Shown piece after piece: positions 46,264 to 59,197 of a DNA stretch of 64,000 nucleotides. Position numbers and translations under genes: made by a program. Below the pieces are notes generated by a model that ran no database searches, had not been told where the DNA came from, and saw only the letters and a program-made list of their open reading frames with translations. The stretch covers positions 1-64,000 of the forward strand of contig NZ_RAHH01000019.1 in the NCBI RefSeq assembly GCF_003602095.1. Reading direction: 5' to 3'. Source of the DNA: Rahnella woolbedingensis. Its GTDB lineage: Bacteria; Pseudomonadota; Gammaproteobacteria; Enterobacterales; Enterobacteriaceae. Each line of letters starts with the position of its first letter. The stretch's first letter is position 1.

Positions 46264-46347
46264 ATTCAAATCCAGGTGGTCCGATTGCACTGTTTTCCCG
46301 CAGGCGTTATGGTGGACGACACATTTCGATAACATACAAAGCTTTCT

Positions 46348-47601
46348 ATGACGTTTTCTGCTTTCGGTGACAAATTTACCCGTTTTTCAGGCATCACACG
46401 CCTGATGGGCGATATGAATGACGGTTTACGCACACCTGGCGCTGTCATGCTGGGCGGGGGCAATCCGGCTCAAATTCCTGAGATGCAGGATTATTTCCAG
46501 ACCCTGCTGTCGGAAATGCTGGCCGCCGGCAAGCTGACCGAAGCGCTGTGCAATTATGACGGCCCGCAGGGCAAAGACGTTCTGCGTCATGCGCTGGCAG
46601 AGATGTTACAGAAAGAGCTCGGCTGGCAGCTGGATGCGCAAAATATCGCGCTGACCAACGGCAGCCAGAGTGCCTTCTTTTATTTATTCAATCTGTTCGC
46701 CGGGCGTCGCGCCGACGGCAGTATGTCCAAAGTTTTGTTCCCGCTGGCACCGGAGTATCTCGGTTATGCCGACGCCGGGCTGGACGAAAATCTGTTTGTT
46801 TCGGCCAAGCCGAACATCGAATTACTGCCGGAAGGCCAGTTCAAATATCACGTCGATTTCGATCATCTGAACATTACCGATGATATCGGCCTGATCTGCG
46901 TTTCCCGTCCGACCAACCCGACGGGTAACGTGATTACCGACGAAGAGCTGATCCGCCTCGATGTACTGGCACAGCAGAAAGATATTCCGTTACTCATCGA
47001 CAATGCCTATGGCGTGCCGTTCCCCGGCATCGTGTTCACTGACGCAACGCCGCTGTGGAACCCGAATATCATCCTGTGTATGAGCCTGTCGAAACTCGGC
47101 CTGCCAGGCTCACGCTGCGGTATCGTGATTGCCGATGAGAAAATCATCAAGGCGATCAGTAATATGAATGGCATCATCAGTCTGTCTCCGGGCAGCGTCG
47201 GGCCGGCGATTGCCCATGAGATGATTGCGCGCGGCGATTTACTGCGCCTTTCCGCAGAAGTAATCAAACCGTTCTATTTCCAGCGCGTACAGGAAACCAT
47301 CGCCACACTGCGTCGTTATCTGCCGGAAGAACGTTGTCTTATCCACAAACCGGAAGGCGCGATTTTCCTGTGGCTGTGGTTTAAAGATTTGCCGATCACC
47401 ACCGAAGTGCTGTATCAGCGCCTTAAGCAGCGCGGTGTTCTGATGGTGCCGGGCGATTATTTCTTCCCGGGGCTGGAACATCCGTGGCCGCACACGCATC
47501 AGTGTATGCGCATGAACTACGTGCCTGATGCTGAACAGATCGAGCGCGGTGTGAAAATTCTGGCGGAAGAAGTGGAAAAAGCACACGCGGAAAATCAGTA
47601 A
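46348..47601 (+). CDS. avtA: Valine--pyruvate aminotransferase AvtA
   Basis: PLP-dependent transaminase interconverting valine/2-ketoisovalerate and alanine/pyruvate. It has 417 residues, as E. coli. Start MTFSAFGDKFTRFSGITRLMGDMNDGLRTPGA; ALTNGSQSAFFYLFNLFAGRR; SRPTNPTGNVITDEE; Schiff-base lysine in CMSLSKLGLPGSRCG. The ribosome site is weak. Single gene, convergent with ibpB. Confidence 0.96.
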   Translation: MTFSAFGDKFTRFSGITRLMGDMNDGLRTPGAVMLGGGNPAQIPEMQDYFQTLLSEMLAAGKLTEALCNYDGPQGKDVLRHALAEMLQKELGWQLDAQNIALTNGSQSAFFYLFNLFAGRRADGSMSKVLFPLAPEYLGYADAGLDENLFVSAKPNIELLPEGQFKYHVDFDHLNITDDIGLICVSRPTNPTGNVITDEELIRLDVLAQQKDIPLLIDNAYGVPFPGIVFTDATPLWNPNIILCMSLSKLGLPGSRCGIVIADEKIIKAISNMNGIISLSPGSVGPAIAHEMIARGDLLRLSAEVIKPFYFQRVQETIATLRRYLPEERCLIHKPEGAIFLWLWFKDLPITTEVLYQRLKQRGVLMVPGDYFFPGLEHPWPHTHQCMRMNYVPDAEQIERGVKILAEEVEKAHAENQ

Positions 47602-47626
47602 TACCGCTACGTTCAAAAGATAAAAA

Positions 47627-47652
47627 AAGGGGAGGACATCTGTCCTCCCCTT
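47627..47652. terminator. Bidirectional terminator between avtA and ibpB
   Basis: Perfect 12-bp arms AAGGGGAGGACA (47627-47638) and TGTCCTCCCCTT (47641-47652), with T-rich sequence after the plus strand arm and an A-run before it that becomes a T-run on the minus strand. Confidence 0.8.
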
Positions 47653-47671
47653 CTTATTTACACTGACTGTT

Positions 47672-48106
47672 TTATGCGGACTGGTTTTCCAGCGCCGGTT
47701 TTTCAGTACCAATCGCAATTTTCTGCGGTTGCAACGCTTCCGGCACATCGCGCACCAGACTGATGTGCAGCAATCCGTTGACGAACTCTGCCGCAGAAAC
47801 ATGCATATGTTCCGCCAGTGTGAAGCTCAGGGTGAAAGGCTTGATCACTAACCCCTGATGCAGATATTCCACTTTAGCTTCCGGCTGAGCAGGCGTACCG
47901 CTGACAGTTAAGCGCGGCCCTTCAACTTCAATATTCAGCTCGCTCTGCTGGAAACCGGCCAGCGCCAGTGAAATGCGATAATGATTGTCATCAGACTTTT
48001 CAATATTGTAGGGAGGAAAAGCCTGATCGGCGCCCTGCATTGAACTGGCTAATTTATCGAAACCAATCCACTGACGCAGTAATGGGGAAATATCGTAATT
48101 ACGCAT
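47672..48106 (-). CDS. ibpB: Small heat-shock protein IbpB
   Basis: Holdase chaperone of the alpha-crystallin family, 144 residues (E. coli 142). It works with IbpA to keep aggregated proteins refoldable. N-terminal [17 protein letters not shown]; alpha-crystallin domain about 35-125 ([21 protein letters not shown]). The C-terminal IxI-type motif is IAIG. Expressed from the ibpA promoter, 141 bp downstream of ibpA, with its own ROSE-like leader. Confidence 0.94.
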   Translation of the reverse strand: MRNYDISPLLRQWIGFDKLASSMQGADQAFPPYNIEKSDDNHYRISLALAGFQQSELNIEVEGPRLTVSGTPAQPEAKVEYLHQGLVIKPFTLSFTLAEHMHVSAAEFVNGLLHISLVRDVPEALQPQKIAIGTEKPALENQSA

Positions 48107-48135
48107 GGTATAACTCCTTCTTTGAAGCGAGATTT
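48107..48135 (-). promoter_or_regulatory. ROSE-like RNA thermometer before ibpB
   Basis: On the minus strand UCGCU (48126-48130) stands just upstream of the AAGGAG ribosome site (48114-48119); CUUC/GAAG can form the closing hairpin. UYGCU opposite the ribosome site is the mark of ROSE thermometers, which control ibpB in E. coli. Confidence 0.6.
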
Positions 48136-48247
48136 ATGATTCCGTCATCCGTTTTCGGCGTGACGGCGCAGCTCCCTGACGGCGAGCCTAAACTTTTTCA
48201 TTTTCTGGCGGTCAATACCCTGGGTTAAGGGAAAAGCATCCGCTGGA

Positions 48248-48658
48248 TTAACGAATTTCGATACGACGCGGTTTGGATGTTTCAGGAACAATGCGTTCCA
48301 GATCGATATACAACAAACCGTTCGACAGATTGGCGGCTTTTATTTGGATATGTTCCGCCAGCTGGAATTTACGTTCGAAATTACGCTCAGCGATGCCCTG
48401 ATATAAATACGTGCGGTCGGTTTCAGTCGGTGCATGCGCGCCTTTGACCACCAGCATGTTGTCATGGGCCGTGATGTCCAGCTCCGACTCGGCAAAACCG
48501 GCTACCGCGATAGCAATCCGGTAATGGTTTTCGTCAACCAGCTCGACATTATATGGGGGATAGCCGCCGCCCTGATTCTGACCCGATTCGATAAGATTAA
48601 ATAAACGGTCGAAACCAATGGCAGAACGGTATAACGGGGATAAATCAAAATTGCGCAT
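48248..48658 (-). CDS. ibpA: Small heat-shock protein IbpA
   Basis: Alpha-crystallin-type holdase of 136 residues (E. coli 137) that coats aggregates with IbpB. Start [24 protein letters not shown]; crystallin domain [22 protein letters not shown]-terminal IEIR tail contains the IxI contact. AGGAG precedes the ATG. First gene of ibpAB, preceded by a sigma-32 promoter and a ROSE-like leader. Confidence 0.96.
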   Translation of the reverse strand: MRNFDLSPLYRSAIGFDRLFNLIESGQNQGGGYPPYNVELVDENHYRIAIAVAGFAESELDITAHDNMLVVKGAHAPTETDRTYLYQGIAERNFERKFQLAEHIQIKAANLSNGLLYIDLERIVPETSKPRRIEIR

Positions 48659-48690
48659 TACTGCTTCTCCTGATATTCAGCGAGTGCTTT
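48659..48690 (-). promoter_or_regulatory. ROSE-like RNA thermometer before ibpA
   Basis: On the minus strand UCGCU (complement of 48679-48683) lies seven bases before the AGGAG ribosome site (48667-48671), the spacing used by ROSE elements to hide the ribosome site at low temperature. Confidence 0.65.
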
Positions 48691-48801
48691 TTTAATAGTC
48701 ATAGCCTTCCATTTGGACAGGCCAGCGACGGATCCAGCGGTTTGTCATAAATCGCGGATCGAGATCCCTTCCGGCGTATCTCTTCCTGCGTCGTACAGTA
48801 A

Positions 48802-48829
48802 AAATGGAGACGAAAGGAATTTTTTCAAG
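48802..48829 (-). promoter_or_regulatory. Sigma-32 heat-shock promoter of ibpAB
   Basis: On the minus strand CTTGAAA, 13-bp spacer, CTCCATTT; consensus CTTGAAA-N13/14-CCCCATNT. About 140 bp upstream of the ibpA start. Confidence 0.8.
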
Positions 48830-49053
48830 CCAGTAAAAACAAAAAAATCAGGAAATTTTTGACAGCCTGATGGCAAAAACACACGACAGGCAGAAGTGAA
48901 ATAACAGGGAATGCAGGCGGTTTTCTGCAAGATTTCAAATAGTAATTACACTTAATGGGATCGCAGCCACAGAGCTACAGCTTGCTTTGTTAATTTTTTT
49001 TGCTGAGTGGTATAAGTCATTTTTGACTTAAAAACTCAGACTGACAGCATAAG

Positions 49054-49443
49054 ATGAGTTCTAACATGATGAAATTTGCACTGACGCCGCTGATGACAGG
49101 ATGTGTTTTTTTAGCGACGAGCGGTTGTTCCAGCGTGATGAGCCACACCGGCGGAGACACCGGATATTATTCAGGCGCACGTGCTGATGTGAATATGATG
49201 AAAAGCGATGATACCAGCTGGGCGATGACGCCTCTGCTGCTCATCGATTTACCGTTCAGCGCCCTGCTGGATACGGTATTGCTGCCGTACGATTATTTCC
49301 GCAGCGGAAAAGTGACGACGCGCGATCGCGTCAAAGCCAGTGAAGAACACAACATTGCGCTGAGCAATGGCGTGGACATCGACCACGTGCCGCCAATGAC
49401 CACCTCCGATCGCGGCCACAAATCGTCGACGCATAAAAAATAA
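49054..49443 (+). CDS. yidQ: YceK/YidQ-family lipoprotein
   Basis: Small envelope lipoprotein of 129 codons (125 from the alternative ATG at 49066, which places the signal peptide better). Lipobox near LATSGCSSVMSHTGG, then the conserved ARADVNMMKSDDTSWAMTPLLLIDLPFSALLDTVLLPYDYF. The C-terminus is longer than in E. coli (110 residues) and His/Lys-rich. Function unknown. Lies beside ibpA as in E. coli. Confidence 0.85.
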   Translation: MSSNMMKFALTPLMTGCVFLATSGCSSVMSHTGGDTGYYSGARADVNMMKSDDTSWAMTPLLLIDLPFSALLDTVLLPYDYFRSGKVTTRDRVKASEEHNIALSNGVDIDHVPPMTTSDRGHKSSTHKK

Positions 49444-49450
49444 GCGTAAA

Positions 49451-49474
49451 AAACCGGCCGCAACAGGCCGGTTT
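49451..49474. terminator. Bidirectional terminator between yidQ and yidR
   Basis: AAACCGGCC-GCAACA-GGCCGGTTT in the 41-bp gap between convergent stop codons, with A- and T-tracts at its edges. Confidence 0.75.
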
Positions 49475-49484
49475 GATAATACCG

Positions 49485-50747
49485 TTACAGAACCCCGGTA
49501 ACGAAAATCTGAGCGACCCCCCCGCACTGACGCATAAACGCCACTTTGCTGCCATCCGGTGAATACACCACAGCATCTGCGCAAGGTGCAATCTCCGTTC
49601 GCTGCGTTAACCGCTGCATTTCTCCGCTTTCAACGTCAAGACGCATTACGCTGTGATCGCAGACCAGTGCCAGCGATTTTCCGTCAGGACTCCAGCTGAA
49701 TGCCGACTGAATTCCGCTTTCAGAATGGCTGATTTGCACCGGTTTGCCGCCGTTGGGTGAGACCGTCCAGACCTGAACCACATCGTTTTTATCTTTCATC
49801 AGAAACGCAATCTGTGCGCCATCCGGTGACGCCCGCAGCCAGTGACGCGGTTGCAGGGCTATGCCCTTTTCGGTGAAGGTAATACGGCGCTGTTTTACAC
49901 CTGCCGGTGGCGCAGGCAACGTATCAGGCGTGCCCTGCAAGGGTTTATCACCGGCACGCTGATAATCCGCATCGTTGTGTGGCAAATCCACCACAAAGAT
50001 TTCGGGATGCTTTTCGCCGCCCCCTGAAAGTGTGTCGCCAATAAAGGCCAGCGCTCGGTGCTGACGTGTGCCGTCGGATTTTGCGTAACCTTCCTGCCCG
50101 ATCCAGCCTTCCTCGTAAGCCCGGTTAATGTCATCGCTGCCGGGCTGAGGATTTGGCGTTGTTTCGCTGACCAGTACGCTGAAATGGCTGCCATCATATT
50201 CGCGCGGATGCTGCTTCGGTGGTATCACGGGATGGCCGGAAAGGGCGACACCCACATTGCGCAGGTCAAGCACCGGGTCACGCTCATGCAAAACATGGTC
50301 GTTATAGGTAAAGCTCAGACGCGAACCGTCCGGACTGAAAACGTGAACGTGCGTGCCGCCGCGTAAAGCACCGGCGGTAAAAGGCGCGGTGATATCCATC
50401 GCATCCAGCGTCACCGCCTTTTCACACGCGGGCTCTGACACGATAACGCCGCGACGATGGTGGAAATCATACTGCCAGCTGACATCCGGATTTTCCGGTC
50501 CATGAATAAACGCATAACGGGCGGGCTCATCCGGGCTGACAGTCACCACACCCACGTGTGCGCCGTCTTTTGCCTGATAAATCACTTGTGTCTCACCGGT
50601 CACCGCATTGACTCGCTCAATGGTTGAGCCGGTAAAAGAGCCGCCATGCGGACGCACGTCATACACCAGCCACTGGCTGTCCGGCGTCCAGACGTTGATG
50701 TTGGTAAGCTGATGCCCGCGGGCATCAGAGGTTAATTGTTTTTCCAT
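49485..50747 (-). CDS. yidR: DUF3748 beta-propeller-like protein YidR
   Basis: 420-residue protein (E. coli YidR 415) with WD40/TolB-like repeats (WTPDSQWLVYDV, FSPDGSRLSFTY, ASPDGAQIAFL, WSPDGKSLALVC, YSPDGSKVAFM). No signal peptide is obvious. Function unknown; the fold resembles oligogalacturonate lyase and TolB-type propellers. Upstream of it on the same strand is yidA, 26 bp away. Confidence 0.88.
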   Translation of the reverse strand: MEKQLTSDARGHQLTNINVWTPDSQWLVYDVRPHGGSFTGSTIERVNAVTGETQVIYQAKDGAHVGVVTVSPDEPARYAFIHGPENPDVSWQYDFHHRRGVIVSEPACEKAVTLDAMDITAPFTAGALRGGTHVHVFSPDGSRLSFTYNDHVLHERDPVLDLRNVGVALSGHPVIPPKQHPREYDGSHFSVLVSETTPNPQPGSDDINRAYEEGWIGQEGYAKSDGTRQHRALAFIGDTLSGGGEKHPEIFVVDLPHNDADYQRAGDKPLQGTPDTLPAPPAGVKQRRITFTEKGIALQPRHWLRASPDGAQIAFLMKDKNDVVQVWTVSPNGGKPVQISHSESGIQSAFSWSPDGKSLALVCDHSVMRLDVESGEMQRLTQRTEIAPCADAVVYSPDGSKVAFMRQCGGVAQIFVTGVL

Positions 50748-50773
50748 GGCGGTGAGGTTCCTTTTCTGCCAAC

Positions 50774-51589
50774 TCAGACGTTCAGAACAAACTTCTCAAC
50801 CGCAAACGCCACACCGTCTTCGGTGTTAGTTTTCGTCACGAACTGGCTGACGGCTTTGACGCTGTCCAGCGCGTTACCCATTGCAACGCCAATTCCGGCG
50901 TATTCCAGCATAGCAATGTCGTTTTCCTGGTCGCCCAGTGTCATTACGCTTTCGCGTGCGATGCCCAGTTTTTCTGCCAGCACTTTTACGCCTTCGCCTT
51001 TATTAACGCGTTTATCGAGGATTTCCAGGAAATACGGCGAGCTTTTCATAATGGTATAACGTTCTCTGGCTTCATCCGGAAGCTTGCTGATGGCCCGCTC
51101 GAGCAGTTCGGGATCATCAATCATCATGACTTTCGGGAAGGTCAGCGCCGGATCCATTTCTTCTGCCGGACAGAATTGCAATGGAATGCCGGTGGTGAAG
51201 GATTCATGGACGCTGTATTTGCTGATAAAGCGGTTGGCAGTAAACAGGTCAGTTTTGGTCAGTGCATGGAAATGCACACCAAGGTCACGCGCCAGTTTCT
51301 CAAAGTAGTGATAATCTTCAATTCTGAGGGATACTTCGGCAATCACGCTGCCATCTTTCGCGTTATGCACCAGCGCACCATTGTTGGTGATGCAGTAACA
51401 TCCGTCCTGCTGTAAATCCAGTTCCATCAGATAACGCTGCACACCGACGAACGGACGCCCGGTCGCCAGAACGATTTGCACACCTTTCGCCCGTGCTTCT
51501 GACAGCGCTTTTTTAACGGCAGGTGTCACTTCATGCTGCGGATTGAGCAACGTCCCGTCCATATCAATTGCAATTAATTCAATAGCCAT
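50774..51589 (-). CDS. yidA: HAD-superfamily sugar phosphatase YidA
   Basis: Cof-type HAD phosphatase of 271 residues (E. coli 270), active on sugar phosphates including erythrose 4-phosphate in E. coli. Motif I AIDMDGTLLNP (nucleophile Asp9); motif II LATGRP; motif IV GDQENDIAML with the metal-binding Asp. GAGGA precedes the ATG. Downstream of gyrB as in E. coli. Confidence 0.95.
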   Translation of the reverse strand: MAIELIAIDMDGTLLNPQHEVTPAVKKALSEARAKGVQIVLATGRPFVGVQRYLMELDLQQDGCYCITNNGALVHNAKDGSVIAEVSLRIEDYHYFEKLARDLGVHFHALTKTDLFTANRFISKYSVHESFTTGIPLQFCPAEEMDPALTFPKVMMIDDPELLERAISKLPDEARERYTIMKSSPYFLEILDKRVNKGEGVKVLAEKLGIARESVMTLGDQENDIAMLEYAGIGVAMGNALDSVKAVSQFVTKTNTEDGVAFAVEKFVLNV

Positions 51590-51674
51590 AGCATCCTCAG
51601 AGTTTAAGAAATCTTCCTCAATGCTATCGCGATTACCTGCTTTAAAGCCAGTCAGAATGCGGGTTCGTACAGAC

Positions 51675-51710
51675 GAAAAAAAAGTCCGAAGCGGTTTCCC
51701 GTTTCGGACT
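51675..51710 (-). terminator. Rho-independent terminator of gyrB
   Basis: On the minus strand AGTCCGAA, 12-nt loop, TTCGGACT followed by an unbroken T-run, about 20 bp after the gyrB stop. Confidence 0.85.
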
Positions 51711-51731
51711 CTTTATCAGCCTATGCCGTTA

Positions 51732-55254
<3,523 letters not shown>

Positions 55255-55263
55255 TAATTCAGA

Positions 55264-56364
55264 TCAAAGCCTCATCGGCATGACAACGTACGCCGCCGAC
55301 TGGCTGGCTGCGTCTTCGATCTGCACGCTGGAGACCGAGTCCGTCAGCAGCAGATTAACGTCTTCACACTTGAGCGCATTAAGCACATCGAGCACGTAAC
55401 TGACGTTAAAGCCGATTTCCATTTCGGTGCCTTCGTAGCCGACATCCAGAATTTCTTCTGCTTCTTCCTGTTCCGGGTTGTTCGCGGTAATTTTCAGCTG
55501 GTTATGGCTGACATACAACCGCACGCCGCGGAATTTTTCATTGGACAGGATCGCTGCACGGGCAAACGCCTGTTTGAGCAAATCGCACCCAGCCTGCAGC
55601 GTTTTGTCCGGATTTTTCGGCAATACGCGGCGATAGTCAGGGAAACGACCGTCAACCAGTTTGGAGGTAAAGATAAAGTCGCCGACGTGAGCACGGATAT
55701 TGTTGCTGCCGATTTGCAGCTGCAATGTGGTGTCACCGCCGTCAAGCAGACGCACCAGTTCCATCACGCCTTTACGCGGTACGATCACCGAATGTGAAGG
55801 CAGGGACTGGCCGATTGGCATAGAGCACACGGCCAGACGGTGACCGTCGGTCGCAACAGTACGCAGTTCTTCACCTTCGGTTTCGAACAGCATGCCGTTT
55901 AAATAGTAACGAACGTCCTGATGCGCCATGGAAAACTGCGTGGCTTCAATCAGACGTTTCAACGTGGCCTGCGCCAAGGTGAATTCCACCTCGCTTTGCC
56001 AGTCGTCGAGATTAGGGAAATCTGTTGCCGGCAGGGTCGACAGCGAGAAACGGCTGCGGCCTGATTTTACCAGCATGCGGTCGCCATCAAGAGCGACGGA
56101 AATTTCCGCGCCTTCCGGCAGTCCACGGCAGATATCAAAGAATTTACGCGCCGGTACCGTAGTAGCACCCGCTTCATGTGGCTGAGACAGCGCGACTTTC
56201 GCCACCATCTCCATTTCCAAATCCGTCCCGGTCAGCGACAACGCGCCATCCGTCACCTGTAATAACAGGTTACCCAGAATAGGCAACGTCGGTCGTCCAC
56301 CCAGCGGGCTACTGACCTGTTGCAGTGGTTTCAGTAAATGCTCACGTTCAACAATAAATTTCAT
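55264..56364 (-). CDS. dnaN: DNA polymerase III beta sliding clamp
   Basis: Ring-shaped processivity clamp, 366 residues as in E. coli. MKFIVEREHLLKPLQQVSSPLGGRPTLPILGNLLLQV; C-terminal hydrophobic-cleft tail AAYVVMPMRL. Only 4 bp separate it from dnaA. Confidence 0.99.
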   Translation of the reverse strand: MKFIVEREHLLKPLQQVSSPLGGRPTLPILGNLLLQVTDGALSLTGTDLEMEMVAKVALSQPHEAGATTVPARKFFDICRGLPEGAEISVALDGDRMLVKSGRSRFSLSTLPATDFPNLDDWQSEVEFTLAQATLKRLIEATQFSMAHQDVRYYLNGMLFETEGEELRTVATDGHRLAVCSMPIGQSLPSHSVIVPRKGVMELVRLLDGGDTTLQLQIGSNNIRAHVGDFIFTSKLVDGRFPDYRRVLPKNPDKTLQAGCDLLKQAFARAAILSNEKFRGVRLYVSHNQLKITANNPEQEEAEEILDVGYEGTEMEIGFNVSYVLDVLNALKCEDVNLLLTDSVSSVQIEDAASQSAAYVVMPMRL

Positions 56365-56368
56365 AGCG

Positions 56369-57760
56369 CTAGGAAGATAATGTTCTGATTAAGTTGGAGA
56401 AATCTTCTTTGATGTCGTGACTTTCTTCACGCAACTGCTCGATTTTACGGCAGGCGTGCAACACCGTGGTATGGTCCCGACCACCGAACGCATCGCCGAT
56501 TTCTGGCAGGCTGTGGTTGGTCAGCTCTTTCGCCAGCGCCATCGCCATCTGGCGTGGGCGGGCTACCGAACGGGAGCGCCGTTTGGAAAGCAGGTCAGCG
56601 ACCTTGATTTTATAATATTCGGCCACTGTTTTCTGAATATTATCGATAGTGACCAGCTTCTCCTGAAGCGCTAACAAATCACGCAGCGCTTCACGAACGA
56701 AGTCGATGGTGATCGCACGGCCGGTAAAGTTGGCATTGGCGATCACGCGGTTCAGTGCACCTTCAAGCTCACGCACATTAGAACGCAGACGTTTAGCAAT
56801 AAAGAAGGCAACTTCGCCCGGCAGACGGATATCGTTCTCGTCGGCCTTTTTCATCAGGATCGCCACGCGGGTTTCTAATTCAGGCGGCTCGATCGCCACC
56901 GTCAGACCCCAGCCAAAACGCGATTTCAAACGATCTTCAACACCGTTGATCTCTTTCGGATAACGATCTGAGGTCAGGATGATCTGCTGATTACCTTCCA
57001 GCAGGGCATTAAAGGTGTGGAAAAACTCTTCCTGAGAACGTTCTTTATTAGCAAAGAACTGAATGTCATCGATGAGCAACGCATCGACAGAACGGTAGTA
57101 GCGTTTGAACTCTTCAATGGCGTTGTTTTGCAAGGCTTTGACCATGTCCTGAACAAAACGCTCGGAGTGCATGTACACCACTTTTGCATTGGCTTTACGC
57201 GCCATGATGCCGTTGCCGACCGCATGCAATAAGTGGGTTTTACCCAGACCGGTGCCGCCATAAAGGAAGAGCGGGTTGTACGCGCCGCCCGGATTGTCCG
57301 CCACCTGACGCGCCGCCGCGCGGGCCAGTTGGTTAGACTTACCTTCTACGAAGTTATCAAAAGTGTGTTTGGGATTGACGTTTGAGCGATATGAAAGCTC
57401 GGGCTGAACAGGCGAACTGTCCCAGCTTGGACGTGATGGCGCCAGACGCGGAATAGCGGGCGCAGACTGAGAACTGACGTTGGCCGCAACAGGTTGACTG
57501 ACGCGCTGAATTACCGGTTTGCTGCCAACTTCAAAACGCAGCAACGGAGCATCCGTCCCACAGAAATCGTTGAGCAAGCCGTTAATATTGTTTAAGTATT
57601 TGTCACGAACCCAATCCAGGACAAAACGATTCGGGGCGTAAAGCGCCAGCGTATTGTCGTTGAGTTCCGCCTGTAGGGGGCGTATCCACATACTGAATTC
57701 TGTGGCAGGTAGTTCATCCTGCAAACGGGCAAGACATTGCTGCCAAAGCGAAAGTGACAC
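56369..57760 (-). CDS. dnaA: Chromosomal replication initiator DnaA
   Basis: AAA+ initiator that melts oriC. The start is GTG at 57760 (GGAG six bases upstream), matching the E. coli GTG start [22 protein letters not shown]; 463 residues. Domain III Walker [11 protein letters not shown], Walker [10 protein letters not shown]. Domain IV DNA-binding signature [15 protein letters not shown]. The linker domain II (around 90-130) is variable. Heads dnaA-dnaN-recF-gyrB and diverges from rpmH. Confidence 0.99.
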   Translation of the reverse strand: MSLSLWQQCLARLQDELPATEFSMWIRPLQAELNDNTLALYAPNRFVLDWVRDKYLNNINGLLNDFCGTDAPLLRFEVGSKPVIQRVSQPVAANVSSQSAPAIPRLAPSRPSWDSSPVQPELSYRSNVNPKHTFDNFVEGKSNQLARAAARQVADNPGGAYNPLFLYGGTGLGKTHLLHAVGNGIMARKANAKVVYMHSERFVQDMVKALQNNAIEEFKRYYRSVDALLIDDIQFFANKERSQEEFFHTFNALLEGNQQIILTSDRYPKEINGVEDRLKSRFGWGLTVAIEPPELETRVAILMKKADENDIRLPGEVAFFIAKRLRSNVRELEGALNRVIANANFTGRAITIDFVREALRDLLALQEKLVTIDNIQKTVAEYYKIKVADLLSKRRSRSVARPRQMAMALAKELTNHSLPEIGDAFGGRDHTTVLHACRKIEQLREESHDIKEDFSNLIRTLSS

Positions 57761-58022
57761 GGCGGACTCCACTCGAACAAGTATCAAAAAAGAAAAGGAT
57801 CAGGATATTTTTTAAATCATGATTTTTGGCACACGTCCCGCCTGCCTGTATAAGGGGAAGGGGGAAATTTCTCTCACCACCCTGTCAGTGGCGTAAAGTC
57901 ACGTGCGAACCGCTTTTTGCGGTTTTGGTCGACAGCGCCCCAGACGGGATCGCGATCGGAATGGCGGATCATAACGCAATCCGACACAGAGATCCTCCCC
58001 TTCCTGACAGTTTAGATCCTTT

Positions 58023-58031
58023 TTATCCACA
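58023..58031 (+). promoter_or_regulatory. DnaA box
   Basis: Perfect TTATCCACA. Confidence 0.8.
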
Positions 58032-58159
58032 GGCAGCGATCGGCAAGTGGGTAAGCTTAGCCGATCCTTTTAAAATTAGGCGATGTAATCATCACTCTGG
58101 TGAAAAAATAGGAGTCCGCTGAGCTAAATATCGTCAGACTGAGAGAAAGATCTCAGCCC

Positions 58160-58168
58160 TGTGGATAA
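58160..58168 (-). promoter_or_regulatory. DnaA box
   Basis: TGTGGATAA, a perfect box in the opposite orientation, 137 bp from the first. Confidence 0.8.
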
Positions 58169-58185
58169 GGATCACACGAGGATCC

Positions 58186-58213
58186 TTGCGATTTACGGCA
58201 GAGTCCGTATAAT
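58186..58213 (+). promoter_or_regulatory. Predicted rpmH promoter
   Basis: TTGCGA (58186-58191), 16-bp spacer, perfect TATAAT (58208-58213). About 240 bp before rpmH and directly after the second DnaA box. Confidence 0.65.
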
Positions 58214-58443
58214 CCTCAGCCCTACGTGTGAAGCCTGTGCTCCTGATGGTCATAACCAGATGGATATTGCGGTGTGACCACGGGCAATTCTGGTAAACAC
58301 TTGAACCATTTCTGGCAATGTAAATTGACTCAGGACTGTACAGTTATTACAATCCCGCTTCTTTATATGTTGCGACAAAGGCACCGGTCGTTTTTTCGCC
58401 GAAATGTCTTCGCGTTTACTGATCAGTAATAATTTAAGTTTAG

Positions 58444-58596
<153 letters not shown>

Positions 58597-58614
58597 TAAA
58601 AGCTAACCTATTTA

Positions 58615-58974
58615 GTGGTTAAGCTCGCTTTTCCCAGGGAGTTACGTTTGTTAACTCCCCGTCATTTCACTTTCGTCTTCCAGCAGCCACAACGGGCTGG
58701 CACGCCGCAAATCACTATACTCGGCCGCCTGAACGAGCTGGGGCATCCCCGCATCGGTCTCACCGTCGCAAAAAAACACGTCAAACGCGCACATGAACGC
58801 AATCGGATTAAACGCCTAACCCGCGAAAGTTTCCGGTTGAATCAACATACGCTGCCGTCGATGGATTTTGTGGTGGTCGCCAAGAAGGGTGTCGCCGATT
58901 TAGATAATCGCGCGCTGACGGAAGCGTTGGAGAAATTATGGCGTCGACATTGCCGACAGGCTCCCGCATCCTGA
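58615..58974 (+). CDS. rnpA: Ribonuclease P protein component
   Basis: Basic protein cofactor of RNase P, 119 residues as in E. coli. GTG start giving [18 protein letters not shown] signature [18 protein letters not shown] at about 53-70. Its 3' end overlaps yidD by 37 bp. Confidence 0.98.
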   Translation: MVKLAFPRELRLLTPRHFTFVFQQPQRAGTPQITILGRLNELGHPRIGLTVAKKHVKRAHERNRIKRLTRESFRLNQHTLPSMDFVVVAKKGVADLDNRALTEALEKLWRRHCRQAPAS

Positions 58975-59195
58975 TAAGTCTGATACGTGGTTATCAGTTA
59001 TTCATCAGTCCGTTGCTCGGGCCACATTGCCGCTTTCGACCAACCTGCTCTCAATACAGTATTGAAGCAATTGGTCGTTTTGGCATGTTAAAAGGCAGTT
59101 GGTTGACTTTGAAACGCGTATTAAAATGCCATCCTTTGAACCCAGGTGGTGATGACCCCGTACCGCCGAAAACCGACAATAACAGAGAACTCTAA
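58938..59195 (+). CDS. yidD: Membrane protein insertion efficiency factor YidD
   Basis: Small inner-membrane-associated helper of YidC, 85 residues as in E. coli. Amphipathic N-terminus [24 protein letters not shown], conserved PTCSQY and [13 protein letters not shown]. It begins inside rnpA and ends 2 bp before yidC. Confidence 0.96.
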   Translation: MASTLPTGSRILISLIRGYQLFISPLLGPHCRFRPTCSQYSIEAIGRFGMLKGSWLTLKRVLKCHPLNPGGDDPVPPKTDNNREL

Positions 59196-59197
59196 CG

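Larger units (their letters stand above)
48659..49053. other. ibpA leader and promoter region up to yidQ
   Basis: About 395 bp without a gene. It contains the ibpA leader RNA, the sigma-32 promoter at 48802-48829 and an AT-rich segment before yidQ. Nothing else recognised. Confidence 0.6.
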
